Shown: in pieces, positions 37,462-48,641 of the stretch | Position numbering within the stretch: position 1 is the stretch's first letter | Layout of the letters: every line of letters begins with the position of its first letter | Assembly: GCA_027625915.1 (NCBI GenBank) | Contig: JANTQA010000016.1 | Location: 3,539,001 to 3,603,000 of the forward strand | From: Anaeramoeba flamelloides | Taxonomy: Eukaryota > Metamonada > Anaeramoebidae | Direction of reading: 5' to 3' | Length of the DNA stretch: 64,000 nt | Position numbers and translations under genes: made by a program | Notes under the pieces: model-generated | What the model was told of the DNA's origin: nothing | Databases searched by the model: none | What the model saw: only the letters and a program-made list of their open reading frames with translations

Positions 37462-40029
37462 TTAATTTTTAATTTTAGGAACAATTTCAATTTTGAAAGG
37501 ATCATTCCAATATTTATTATCATCATCATAATAAACGTAAGCTCTACTTGGAGAACCATAATAAGTACCAGGAATTTCTGCGATCACATCGAAAGTAAAG
37601 TTAATTTCTTGATTTGGCGCCATACATCTCCAATAGAAAACAACTTCTCTGACACCGAATAATTCGAAATGAGAGATCACATTAGTTTTTTTCAATTCCA
37701 ATATTTTTTTGTATCGGGGTTGTAAGCCAGCCGGTAATCCAATTATAGCTATTACCATTCCAAGGCCCTTTTCTTGGAACCTATTTTTCAGATTTACTTT
37801 AATTTCTGTCCCTTCGCCTTCGTTGATTTGGTTCTTGTTGCCAACATTTAAAACTGAATTAAAGATGACACTGCATTTTTCAGGGTCTGATAAGGTTTTT
37901 GTAACTGTGGATTCAAAGAAAAATGAAAATGGTAAATTGCACCCGTCGATCATTTGCAGTTTCAAATTGTGGTCAAATTTTTTGTCCTGAACATATTTTT
38001 CCAAAGCTTCGCTGATGTCGTCAAAGGAAATCGGATCTTTTTCACCTGCAACAAATTGCTTTGTCTGAATAATCTCGTCATTGAATATTAAATTGACTTT
38101 GCCATCTTTTTCAGTTTTGGACATTATTTGGTCATATTTGATCAGGGCCATCAGTGCCAATACTGTAGCCTGCGTGGATCCAAATCTGCCGTTGTTGTTA
38201 TTCGAGTGAATAAATTTATTTGCCATGCTGACGTGTTCAAAGATGCTATGTTCCATCCATAATAGCATTGCGACACTGGTGGTTTCGACGGACAAATTTG
38301 AACCTCTTGAATTGGTGATCGAGCTTCTTGATCTTTGCACCTCGCCTGTTTCATTGTCAATAAAATCAACTAACGCGTCTGCATAGTATTTGGAACGCTT
38401 TGTAAAGCCGACGTTCTGTAGCGCGAGTCCAACCATTGCCAAATAATATGAGTCGTCCTTGTATTCATTTTTGGAATCCTTTTCCAATTTTTCGAATTGC
38501 CTTTCCAATTCGCGGTAGCCAATGCCAGCCTTGGTTAGCGCCCAAACAATGTAGGCGTCGGTGGTGTGCTTTGGTGCTCTTCCAAAGGAATCCAATGCCT
38601 GTGTGTTTCTTTTAAACCCGCCTGTTTCCTCGTCCCTTCGTGACAGAATCCAGTCGGTGGTTCTTTTGAGCATTTTGTCGTCGACCTGATCCCAAATTTT
38701 GCGCATGTCGCTGAATTCCATGATCCCCATCGATGTTAAGGCCTCGTGTGCAGGGTCGCCACCAAACCATTCAAATCCACCCTTCGAGCACTCGTATCCA
38801 ACCAGTTTTTTGTATCCAGATTCCAAATGCTTGTATGCAGTTTCCATGAACTTTTCATCCACCCCCGACGACTTTTCATCATTTTCATGGTTTTTCATGT
38901 ACTGGATTGCCATCACCATGGGGTACACTGTGTTTGAAGTCTGCTCGAAGCATCCGCAGGGTTGCCTAATCAAGGACTTTAACGATTCTGTAATGTTCGA
39001 ACTTGGCGAGGGGTAAACACAAATGCTTGTCTTGATGCTATTCCGAATGACAGTATTGGGTATTTGCAGTTGAAAGGTTTCCGTTTCACTATTCGCCTTT
39101 AGCATCCCAGAAGATCTGATTTCATGCGGAAATCCTGGGGTCTTGACTAACAGCTTTCTCGTAATTTTATCTTGGAGATTTGGATTTATTGACTTCCCAA
39201 TAATGGTTAGTGCGTTTTGCTCAATGGCGCAATTTTGGCTGCTGATTGCAAAAAGATGGCCAATTCTTTGCAGGGGCTTCATTTGCATTTTAAAGCTGGA
39301 ATTCTCTTGATCAAGAATTAATCCATCGCCACCAACCGTTCCCTTAATCAACACTGTATTTAATTTCCTGTCAAGCGAATTGACAATTGTTATTGGTATC
39401 AACATTTGATCACCACCAGTAATTTCCGAGGGAAATTTGGGCTCGATATAAAAGGGCTTTTGCGAATTCAAGACAAATGATTGTGAGCATCCCAAGTTTC
39501 CGTCTTCATCAAAGCCATCAACAAAGACCCTAAATGACGAAATTTCATCATTTAAATCAAATTTAATTGCCGTTGAAAATTCACTTTGGCTATTAATGAC
39601 TTTTTTGGTAGTCTGCACAAAATTTGAAAAATACAGAGTATTCGTGAAATCAGTTCTTTTTTCAATATTCCAATTTTCTCTTTTTTGATGTGCATATATC
39701 CTTAGAGTTTTTAGTTGATAGTTTTCTACTTTTTTTTGTTCATCAAGGAAGACCATTTCTGGATCATCGAATTCATCTCCATCTTCATCTTGGTCTTCAT
39801 CTAGCCATTCGATTTGGTCCTTTTCAATCATTGGAGTTTCATCTTCAGATTCAAAATCATCATCGATCGCTTGTATATCTTCTATTTCTTTCTCTTCATC
39901 ATTCTCATAAATCTCAAAATCCATTGGTTTGTTCACATTTTCATTTTCGATCAAATTTATGTTATTATCATTATCATTATCATTATCGTTATCATCATCA
40001 TTGTCGTCGTCAGAGCTGTCAGAACTGAA

Positions 40030-40061
<32 letters not shown>

Positions 40062-41943
40062 CAGTGTTGAGCTGAAAATTACGTATCAATCCATCTTCAT
40101 TGTCTTCCATTTCCAATCTTACATCATTAATAGCAAATGCGTCCATCCCCACACCACCAAAAAAAGCCATTCTAGGCTGTATTTGATATTCAACGTTGAA
40201 AAGTCTTTGTAAACGATCTTTATCATCCTTTTCATCAAATTGATTATATTTTTCTCGGGGCTTATAATAGACAAATTTTCTCCAACCTTGGGTTCCCAAT
40301 AACAAATCAACTTTTATTGAAGGTACAATCTCTTGATCTTGGTCAATATCCCGATCCTCTTGGTCGGCACTAATTGAATCAATCAGATCCAAAAATAAAT
40401 AATTCCTAGGATCCTTTAATTCCTTCACTTCGTTTTCCAAAAAGTACATCTCAGGCAGCCTTGGTGCCCTGTTTCTTTTTTCCTTCATTTGATATACAGA
40501 ATCATCGGTAACAGTGACACTGATATACCTTGGCGCAGTTTTTGGCTTTTCATCCTTTTGGCTTTCATTCTTGTTCGCATTAATTGTTTTTAAGAATGAT
40601 CCAATATTAATTGTAACTTCGTCGCCTGGCGAATAATTTTTTTTTTCAGTCTCGATGTTAAATGTTAGTTGCGCCCTTGGCTGAACAAAGATTAATCTTT
40701 CAGCTAATGCTACACGGTTTTGTGTGTCGAAGGCAGTGATCCGTAAGACTCCGTCGTATTCTTTTGGACTTAATGATATTGCAATGTCTTGCTTTGAATT
40801 CTCAACCACCATCGATATAATTGTCTCTTCCCTTTTATATAATCCGAGCTTGACTTTGTTGCCCTTCTGCTTGAGATTTGAATTGACTAAAACAGTGAAC
40901 TCTTCTCCAAAGTAGTTTTCCTTTCCGGGCTCCTGTAATCTTAAGCTAATCCCATTTTCCCTGGCTTGTGGTAATTTAATCAAATCCAGGCCCTGTGGCT
41001 TTGTTGGCTTTAAGTAATATTCATAATTTTCTTTGGGTTGAAATTCAAATCTTCCTCTTCCCTCGTGCAGTGTTTTGAATTCAACACCTTCAACAATTTT
41101 GTCAGTCTCTTGTTCTTTATCTTTGCTTCTTTCGATCAAAATTGCCTCAAAATCAGCCGGATCTCCGGTGATGATGTTGGACGCCTCCACATAGACCCCA
41201 CAGGGCAGCCCATTGACCAAGTCTCCTCCTTCAGGGTAAATGTTGATGTCCATTTTCTTTAAAACAACCGGCAGGGTCTTGGATGCGGTTTCGGTCACAC
41301 CGCCCTCGGTTACCACACAATTTAATGATCCGACACCAACGGTGATCTTTTCAGGCAATTGGAACTCCATATCAACAAGCCCATCCTCATCAACTTTTAA
41401 ATTACGCTTTCGATATATTTCTTGCTCATCCAGGCGCGCAGTACATGTGACCCTCGCTTGATCAGGGATTCCTCCCTCTGTCCGTTCCACTTTGAGCTGT
41501 GCCTTCACTGTTTCCCCTGCAGCATATCCCTTGCGCTTGAATTTTAACTCTGTTTTGAATCTTTTTGGTGTAAACTTGCGGATGGTAATGGTTCTTTGGA
41601 ACTTGGGAATCCCACGCCCATCCTTGAAATAGATCTCGATCGTATACTCCCCTCCTTTTTGCTCTTCTGGGATCTCCCATTGAAACGAAATCACTGGCTC
41701 GTTTGATGGGTGCTCCATACACCTGTCAAAAATTTCTTCATCCTTCGAATTCGTGATCTTACAATGAGGATAACCACCCTGATAGGCCCTCTTAGGAAGT
41801 GGCTTGTGGTTGAAACAGTCTAATAGAATTGCACGACAATATAATGTTTCGCCGGGCTTATATGTGTCTTTGTCAGTAGAAATGTGCACAGAAAACCTCG
41901 GCTTTTCTTTCAATTTTTCTTCGCTAGATTGTTCGTTACCCAT
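37462..41943 (-). CDS. bacterial-type alpha-2-macroglobulin, predicted N-myristoylated
   Basis: An uninterrupted frame of 1,493 residues. Alpha-2-macroglobulins trap proteases by a bait region and a reactive thioester. Macroglobulin-like domains come first (DTYKPGETLYCRAILLDC; INIYPEGGDLVNGLP), then LLLGTQGWRKF, the A2M domain (ISSFRVFVDGFDEDGNLG), the thioester motif GCFEQ with Cys998, Glu1000 and Gln1001, an alpha-helical thioester domain, and a receptor-binding-like C-terminus (MVIAIIGLPAGLQP, SRAYVYYDDDNKYW). The YPEGG and TQGWR signatures are, to my knowledge, typical of large bacterial homologues such as those of planctomycetes, so transfer from bacteria is plausible. There is no signal peptide or membrane helix; the start MGNEQSSEEK fits the N-myristoylation pattern (Gly2, Ser6). 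An acidic Asn/Asp/Glu-rich insert at about 625-710 splits the middle. Codon use is less AT-extreme than in the neighbours. Identification is secure; cytosolic location is inference. Confidence 0.92.
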
Positions 41944-42837
41944 ATGAATGTGTTAAATATTCAGATTGAAAATTAAAAAATGTTTTTTTTTTTTGTGTCT
42001 AATGTGGGAAAAAAGGAGAAATTTTTTGTCACTTCATTTTTGAGTTAATTTTTCTTTAGATCTGTACCTTTTTAAATAGAGTGACCAATGAAAGTACACA
42101 GAAAGGTTTTGAAAAAACAATTTCAATTTTTATTTCGAAAATTGTATTTATCATAATTAAAAGCTAAGGGACAATTCTAGTCAAAGGGTTTGCGTTACTG
42201 TTTCAAAAACTTATGTTTTAATACATATATTCTCTACTTTAAAAATTTTTTTTTTTGGTTTTTTTTCCACCTTGTATTTAGAAACCTCAAAAGTTGAGTT
42301 TCAGAGTGTGTGGTCTACAGGCTTGTTCAAAAATCTTATCAATTAATCAATAGTCTTTTTCAAGAAACTCAAAATGTTTAAAAGTTTTTATTTTCTTTAA
42401 TTTCTGAGACGATTTATCGAAGCAAATTTTCTGACAAAATTTTTATCTGATTTTCTGACCAAGATTACCTCTTTTTGTTTTTTTTGATTTTTTTAAAAAG
42501 TATTCTTTTGTATATACTAACGATTATGATTTAGAAGGAATAATACTCTATGACTTCTAACCTTTGGGAATTTATTGTCTACATAATATAAGGTAAATTG
42601 TGTATTAAGAAACTCGGTTTTTCAAAAATCAAATTTGTATAAATAAAATAATTTTTTTTTCATCTTTTTGAAGGGGTGTTTATTATACTCGGAAGTCCAT
42701 TTTGTTTAAATTTCTTTTATGAAAACTGAATATTTATATTTGACCAATTTTACAATTCTCCCGATATATTAAATTTATTTAAAGTCAAGAAATATCTAGT
42801 TTTAATTTCAAGAACTATTAATAAACTCAATTTCATC

Positions 42838-43200
42838 GAAGGGTTCGAGCCAAAAATGAAAAAAAACTTTTATTTTTTGAGGATTCAATCAACATATGAT
42901 TGATATAAAATTAATTCGAAAGAAGAGAAATAAGAAACTTTGTATGAAAGTTGATATTCATAAAAGAAATACTTGAATAAACTTTAAATTTTTGAAAAAA
43001 ATAAAATGTAATAAAAAATTTTAAACCCCTTTATACTAAAACTTTTCGCACAAATTTTTCAATATTTTCAGAAAATTAAAATTGATAACAAGAAGATTTT
43101 TTAAAAAAGTAAACACATTTAAAAGAAATTATTATCTCTATTTTCTGAAAGGTTAATTTGAATTTTGAAATTCTTTTTTTTTTGAATTGTCTTTTTATGG
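42838..43200. repeat. dispersed repeat matching 21720-22090
   Basis: Collinear blocks with 21720-22090 (GGTTCGAGCCAAAAATGAAAAA, ATATTCATAAAAGAAA, TTAATTTGAATTTTGAAA). Diverged, ends not defined. Nothing else was found between 41944 and 42837. Confidence 0.5.
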
Positions 43201-43319
43201 AAAAAATCAAAAAAAAATTTAAAGAAAAAGGAAAAAAAGAAAAAAAATAAAAAAAAAAAGCAAAAAATTAATCTAAAAAGTAAAAATGATCTGATCTTAA
43301 AATTTAAATTTTATTTTAA

Positions 43320-43494
43320 GGGGATAATCTCTATTATTTTTTTTTATTTTGACCAATTTCTAAATAAAGGTTTCTTATTTAGATATAAGTTTAATATTGA
43401 AAATAAACCAGGATTTTCAAATATAAGTAATTGGCCTTCAATTTTCTCCATCTCTATTAAATTTAGGTTTAAAATTTTCATAGAGACTAACCCC
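43320..43494. mobile_element. 175 bp TTAA-flanked MITE
   Basis: Bounded by TTAA at 43316-43319 and 43495-43498. The ends GGGGATAATCTCTA and TAGAGACTAACCCC are inverted repeats with two mismatches over 14 bp. The TTAAGGG-TAG-GTC style of end is shared with the elements at 47895 and 60602. TTAA targets are typical of piggyBac and some Sola-group transposases; the family here is not settled. Confidence 0.75.
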
Positions 43495-43498
43495 TTAA

Positions 43499-43962
43499 TA
43501 AGAATAGTGATTTAAACTCATAGAATATTTACTTTTTTTTCATAAAATTTATCCAATTTTTGCTGAAAAAAGTTTATAAAAGAAAAATTAAATGACTAAA
43601 AAGTTGTAGTGAAATGATAAGATCACTTTTAAGTTATAATAGTATCAAAAAAAGAACGAAAAAAAAAAGTACAAAAAAGTTTGGTCATAATAAGAACACA
43701 ATTTTTATATTCTATGACAACAATCCACTGAAAACAATAATTATGTGCTATAAAAGCCTAGAATTGATCATTAAAAAAATAGGTGATCCTGTTGTAAACT
43801 ATTTTTCAAAAGTTTTGACTCATTTTATAATATTAATGGGGGTTGTTTTGAGGGTTGATTCCAGAATTCTTATCAAAAAAATATTTTCAAATTTATTAGA
43901 TGTCAAATCATTTTTTCTAATTTTGCAAATTTTTGTTTTGGTTTTTCAAGCTTTTATGTTTC

Positions 43963-43993
<31 letters not shown>

Positions 43994-44740
43994 AGATCCT
44001 ATGGAAAAAAAAAAGAGATCTTCGAAACGAGAAATAATCACAAGGAAAATTGAGACTATGTAATGTCTTTGAAAATGGATTTAATTATTCATAAACAATC
44101 TTGTTGTTCAACCTTTTTTCAGTGAAAGTTCAGTAATAAAAAATCGGTAATGCTCATTTCAAAAATTGTGACTCACTTTTTTTTTAGTTTTTGGTTTTAT
44201 TTTTTTTTTTTAATTTTTAATCTATCAGGTTTATATATATTTAGAATGACTTAAAAGTGAATTACAAATCAGATTTAGTTATTAATTGTCCTTGAATACT
44301 AAAGGATGATTTTTTTTTCAATTTATTATTTCAGGTGAGTCACAATATTTGAAAAAGGGTTTACCTTATTAAGGTCTTCGTTATCTTCAATTGATATTTT
44401 ACATTCTATATCTCAAAAATAAACTAAAACATAATTCCGTTTTTTAATTATTATATTATGTATTAAAGTTTATTCAGAATGATTGAAATTTCCACCTTTT
44501 TTCTTTTTATAGAGACATTATCCATGAATACAATTTTATAAATAAATGGATTTCAAAAGATATTATTGTGCAATTTATTGTGTAAAAAATTGATTTTAAT
44601 TATTAGAATAAAATATTTTTAAATGTATGAATTTAGAATTTCTAAAAGAGTAATAAAAAATAACATTTCGATGTAAAAAAAGTCCAATGAGAATTATTTA
44701 CAAATAAATTTACAAATAAAATTATTCTGGAATAATCCGC
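43499..44740. other. intergenic, no supported gene
   Basis: One open frame at 43614-43988 (124 codons) begins with ATG but is hydrophobic and Phe-rich, ending in a poly-T translation, without coding signature. Nothing else was seen. Confidence 0.5.
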
Positions 44741-45258
44741 ATTCCAAAAATTTGGACACGTCAAAAAGATAAATTGTCAAAAAAAAAACTTAATTTATTG
44801 TATTTTTCCAAAGGAAATATTGCAAAATGTTTAAGTTACTTGAGTATTAATGTTTTTTATAAGTAATAATATTTATACAAATATAAAAAAGAAAAAACAA
44901 AAAAAATAAAAATTGATCTGTCCAAAATAATGAAATGAGCGGAACAAAAATTATATTTCGTAAATTTGTTGAAATTTCACCTACATTTATTGATGGATCA
45001 AATGATAAGATACCATCTCCCAATTGTATATGATTTTTCATTTAAAAAAAATCAACACTAACATTCAACAAAACAATGAAAACAATTTTAATATCTAACA
45101 AAACATATATAGCAATTAAAAAAAGAAAATGAAAATAAAACTTAAAAATCAAAAATTGAAATTTTTAAAAAAGCAAAATTATTTCCAAATCAAATTTCAA
45201 GTGTAGTATTGTTCTTCTTTTAATTGTATTAATGAAAGTATGCCCAAATTATTGGAAT
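44741..45258. mobile_element. Tc1/mariner-like TIR element, copy 1 (decayed)
   Basis: The left end ATTCCAAAAATTTGGACACG and the right end ATGCCCAAATTATTGGAAT are inverted repeats. The pattern AAAATTTGGACAC is common in Tc1-type termini. The interior aligns with 50462-50995, and both encode on the - strand a short related frame with GILSFDxSxxVxxISTNL. No full transposase is present. Clear TA duplications were not found at these borders. Confidence 0.7.
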
Positions 45259-45766
45259 ATGGTTTATTTTTAATTAATTTTTTTAAAAAAAGTTATTTCT
45301 TATTCTTTATATGTTTTTTCCACTCACAAGGGTATTTGATATAAAAATAAATTATTTTGAAAGAATATCTAAAAAAATCTTTTTGTAAATAGAGAATGTT
45401 CAAAAACTAATTTATTTAAAAAAAAAAAGAAAAAAATGATAATTTTGAGAAAAAAAAACATTTTTTCCTGAAAATCTCATAATGTCGAGAATGTGGATGT
45501 TAAATATTGATGAAAAGTTTAAAAATTGATAAAATATTGAAAGAAAAGGGTGAAATATCGGAAGAAAGTAAAGTAAAATTCTGAAAAGATTTGTTTCAAA
45601 ATTGAATTTAATTAAATTAATAAATTGTAACATTTATAAAAAGCGTAAAAACAATGAATCAAAAAAAAAAAAAAAGAAAATAATAAAAAGAAAAGAAAAT
45701 GAAAAAATGAAAAAATGAAAAAGAAAAAGAAGGAAAGATCGAAGTATAAAAACAACAAAAGAAAAA

Positions 45767-47440
45767 TTAATTTTTTTTCATAATCCAATCTATACTTAGG
45801 ATATTTTTTGGGCTATTACCCTTTGTGGCTACAACTCTTTTTTTCTCTGTTTTGGGTGTTGAATAGTATCCTGTATTGCACATGTTGGACAAGTTTGGGT
45901 TTAAAATAATGTCTTTAAAAGGGAAATAATCAAAGATGTTGTTTGGTTTAAATGGTAACTGTTCGGTGTATTCCTGGGATAGGACTTTCCAGTATTTGCC
46001 GGCGTTGATGCCAGATTTGGCGATCAGTTTTTTTATCAATTCGTGTTTTTTGCCCCTAAAATTGGTATACAAGTTTAGAGGGTTATTTTGGTAAGGAAGG
46101 TCTATTAATTTTAAATATTGCTTTGCAATGCCGTTGCTTTGGATTAATTCTTGGTGTAAAATAAGGCACGATAACATAAATTTGGATTTACCAAAATAGA
46201 AGAGATTGTTTTTGAAAAACTTTTTGCAAATCTCGTCTTCAAAAAATCTGCTCATCCTTTCAACAAATCTCTTTCCAAACCAAAACATGATCACCTCTTG
46301 TGTAAATATTTGTTCATAAATCAATTGCAATTTGTCATTTAAAAGGTTTACTTGCTTTTCATTTTCAATTAATTCCTCTTTTGTTAATTTCTTTTTTTTA
46401 TTTTTCTTTTTCATGTTTGTTGTTTCTGATTTGATCTTGCTAATGCCTTTTAGTGTATTCCAAAAGTCGATTGATACTTGTGGGGGCTCTTCTTCATTTT
46501 CTATGAAATCGTAATTGCACTCTTTTATGTTTTTGATTTTTGATATTTGGCTCAAAGATAAGACCCCCAATAGGATCTCTAAAATAAATTCTGTAAATGT
46601 TCTTCTTGAATTGGTGAGCAAATGTTGTAATTGTGGTTTAAATTTCTCGATTTCCTCTTCGGAGGCATAAAATTCCTTGCCCACCCTTAATGCTATTTGG
46701 TTTGTGTATGGTTTTAGTTCTCTCACAGATGCCCCCCCAGCCATGACCCATAATAGCCCGGTCAAAAATTTGAAAACGTCCTTCCCTGATTCAACAATTA
46801 TTGAATTAAATCTTGTATCAATGCTACTCCCACTGCTGCTTTGATCAAAACTCATATTATTATTGTTATTGATAGTGGTATTGTTGTTGTTGTTGCTGCT
46901 CACGTTCATGTTCTGGTTCTGGTTCTGGTTCGTGTTATCATTAAATTGACTCTTGTTATTTCTTGGCGAAATCCTTAAATTGTATTTTTTTGGTTTTTTT
47001 TTTTTCTTTAACTTCCTTTTGCGATGCTTTGAAGCAACTTTGTCACCATACTTTGATGTTGGTTTTGGCTTTGATGTACTTGGTAAAGAATTTTGCTTTT
47101 CATTCTTATTTTCTTGTTCATTCGTTTCGTTTTTTCCTAAAACAGTTTCTAATTCTTTTTCTTTTTCTTTTTCTTTTTCTTTTTGATTTTCACCGAATTT
47201 TTCTGTTGTTGTGTCCAACAAAGGATCGATATTTATGTCCAACCTTTTTTCTAAGTTCTCAGTCAAAGTGTCCAATTTGTTATTCCATTCTTGATCGATA
47301 TTAATTTCAAGTGTATTTGGAAAATCATTATTCGGAAAAAATTCGGATGTTAAATCATCAAAATCTACTTCGTTATCAAAATCAAGTGAAAACAAATCTT
47401 CGTCTAATAAAAGATCTAAATTTATTGAATCAAAACTCAT
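45767..47440 (-). CDS. unrecognised protein with acidic N-terminus and basic region
   Basis: A frame of 557 codons from the ATG at 47440. I do not recognise the family. Residues 1-45 are acidic and hydrophobic (LLLDEDLFSLDFDNEVDFDD), like activation domains. Residues 130-165 are strongly basic (KHRKRKLKKKKKPKKYN), a likely nuclear localisation signal. An Asn-rich tract follows to about 205. The remaining 350 residues are ordered-looking, helical and of ordinary composition (GKDVFKFLTGLLWVMAGGAS, MFWFGKRFVERMSRFFED, GINAGKYWKVLSQEY), which argues for a real conserved domain. No signal peptide; the GLLWVMAGGA stretch is too short to call a membrane helix with confidence. A nuclear regulator is a guess from composition. 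It is a single exon with isolated placement. Confidence 0.75.
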   Translation of the reverse strand: MSFDSINLDLLLDEDLFSLDFDNEVDFDDLTSEFFPNNDFPNTLEINIDQEWNNKLDTLTENLEKRLDINIDPLLDTTTEKFGENQKEKEKEKEKELETVLGKNETNEQENKNEKQNSLPSTSKPKPTSKYGDKVASKHRKRKLKKKKKPKKYNLRISPRNNKSQFNDNTNQNQNQNMNVSSNNNNNTTINNNNNMSFDQSSSGSSIDTRFNSIIVESGKDVFKFLTGLLWVMAGGASVRELKPYTNQIALRVGKEFYASEEEIEKFKPQLQHLLTNSRRTFTEFILEILLGVLSLSQISKIKNIKECNYDFIENEEEPPQVSIDFWNTLKGISKIKSETTNMKKKNKKKKLTKEELIENEKQVNLLNDKLQLIYEQIFTQEVIMFWFGKRFVERMSRFFEDEICKKFFKNNLFYFGKSKFMLSCLILHQELIQSNGIAKQYLKLIDLPYQNNPLNLYTNFRGKKHELIKKLIAKSGINAGKYWKVLSQEYTEQLPFKPNNIFDYFPFKDIILNPNLSNMCNTGYYSTPKTEKKRVVATKGNSPKNILSIDWIMKKN

Positions 47441-47894
47441 CAAAGATCAATTTGTATTTTCTTTGTAAAAGGATTATTGTTTTATTTTTTATTTAAATAA
47501 AAAAAAAGTTTTTAAACACTAAAAAAAGAGAAAAAATGATTACCTTTTAAGAATTTCCATAAGGCAAATCACAATAATGATTTTGGTTTTTGAAAGATGG
47601 GTTAGTTCCCAAATTGTGTTTCAAAATATTAGTTATTAGAAGACAAGTCTTTTCAAAGTCGAGATTTTGATATCTTGATTTGTTATCAACATATATAAAA
47701 AAAAAATGAGACTCAATCTGAATTTGAACAATGAAGACAAAAAACAAAAAGTAAGTTCAATTAATAAAAGAAAAAATAAATGGTTAAAGATAAAAACGAG
47801 GATTCGTCACATAATAACAGTTTTTTGAATAGCTTCTTTTGGTCAGGGTTTTTCTTTTATTGATATTTTATTACCAAAGTATTTAAATGTTTAA

Positions 47895-48637
47895 GGGATT
47901 AGCGTCTCCCAAGGAGAAGCATAGGATCAAAGTATGCTGTTATTTGGTTTAACCACATTGGTACACCATGGTTCAAATGTCTATAAAAAATCCATTAGTC
48001 AAACAGGAATATTTGTTGATCTCATCAATTAAAAATGATCTATGTATTAGTAAAATACCCAACAATTTCAGAATAAAATCTGCATTTCACCAGAAATTTA
48101 AAGGTTGAATTATCAATATTCAGACTACAAAGTTACAAAATATCTTTGTTAAATTTGTGGCAAAATTTAGATTACTTACCTAAAAATTGTATTTTTTTTC
48201 AAAAATTAAATAATTAATGAACAAATTTTTTTGTCAAATTATTTCTCAAATCATGGAAATTTAATGATGATACAAGTAGCTTTATTAAAAGCAAACAAAA
48301 CTAATCAGTCTGTGTGCTTTGATGTTGATGATTATAGAGTTAATCTTTGAAATTAAAAAATTATATCAATAGTTACTTTTGGAAGTTCTAAATCTAAATT
48401 ATTAAATACCATAATACTGTATTTTGGGTTTCTATTTTTAGATTTGAAAAAGGAATTAAAAAAAATTTCAAAATGATACTTTTTAATTGTGATCATAAGT
48501 ACAAAATGTAAGAATTTATTGTGCAATAAGATTTATAATAGATTTTTAGAGTTATTTGATCCATGGTTCACTAATATCATTTACACCCAATTACAACATA
48601 CTTAGTTTATATAGAAATCTAGGGTGACACTAATCCC
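47895..48637. mobile_element. 743 bp TTAA-flanked DNA element, non-autonomous
   Basis: Bounded by TTAA at 47891-47894 and 48638-48641. The terminal repeats are GGGATTAGCGTCTCCC on the left and GGGTGACACTAATCCC on the right, matching at 14 of 16 bases. The left 285 bp recurs at 11089-11375. No transposase frame is present. Confidence 0.85.
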
Positions 48638-48641
48638 TTAA

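Noticed and set aside
39690-40310. Several 60-130 codon frames opposite the alpha-2-macroglobulin
   Set aside because: Antisense shadows of an acidic, repetitive coding stretch; no independent support.
42841-42860. GGTTCGAGCC as a possible tRNA T-loop
   Set aside because: No acceptor stem or D and anticodon arms could be folded around it, and the segment belongs to a dispersed repeat.
43614-43988. 124-codon + strand frame with ATG start
   Set aside because: Phe/Ile/Lys-rich from A/T runs, ends in a translated poly-T stretch, no domain or conserved feature.
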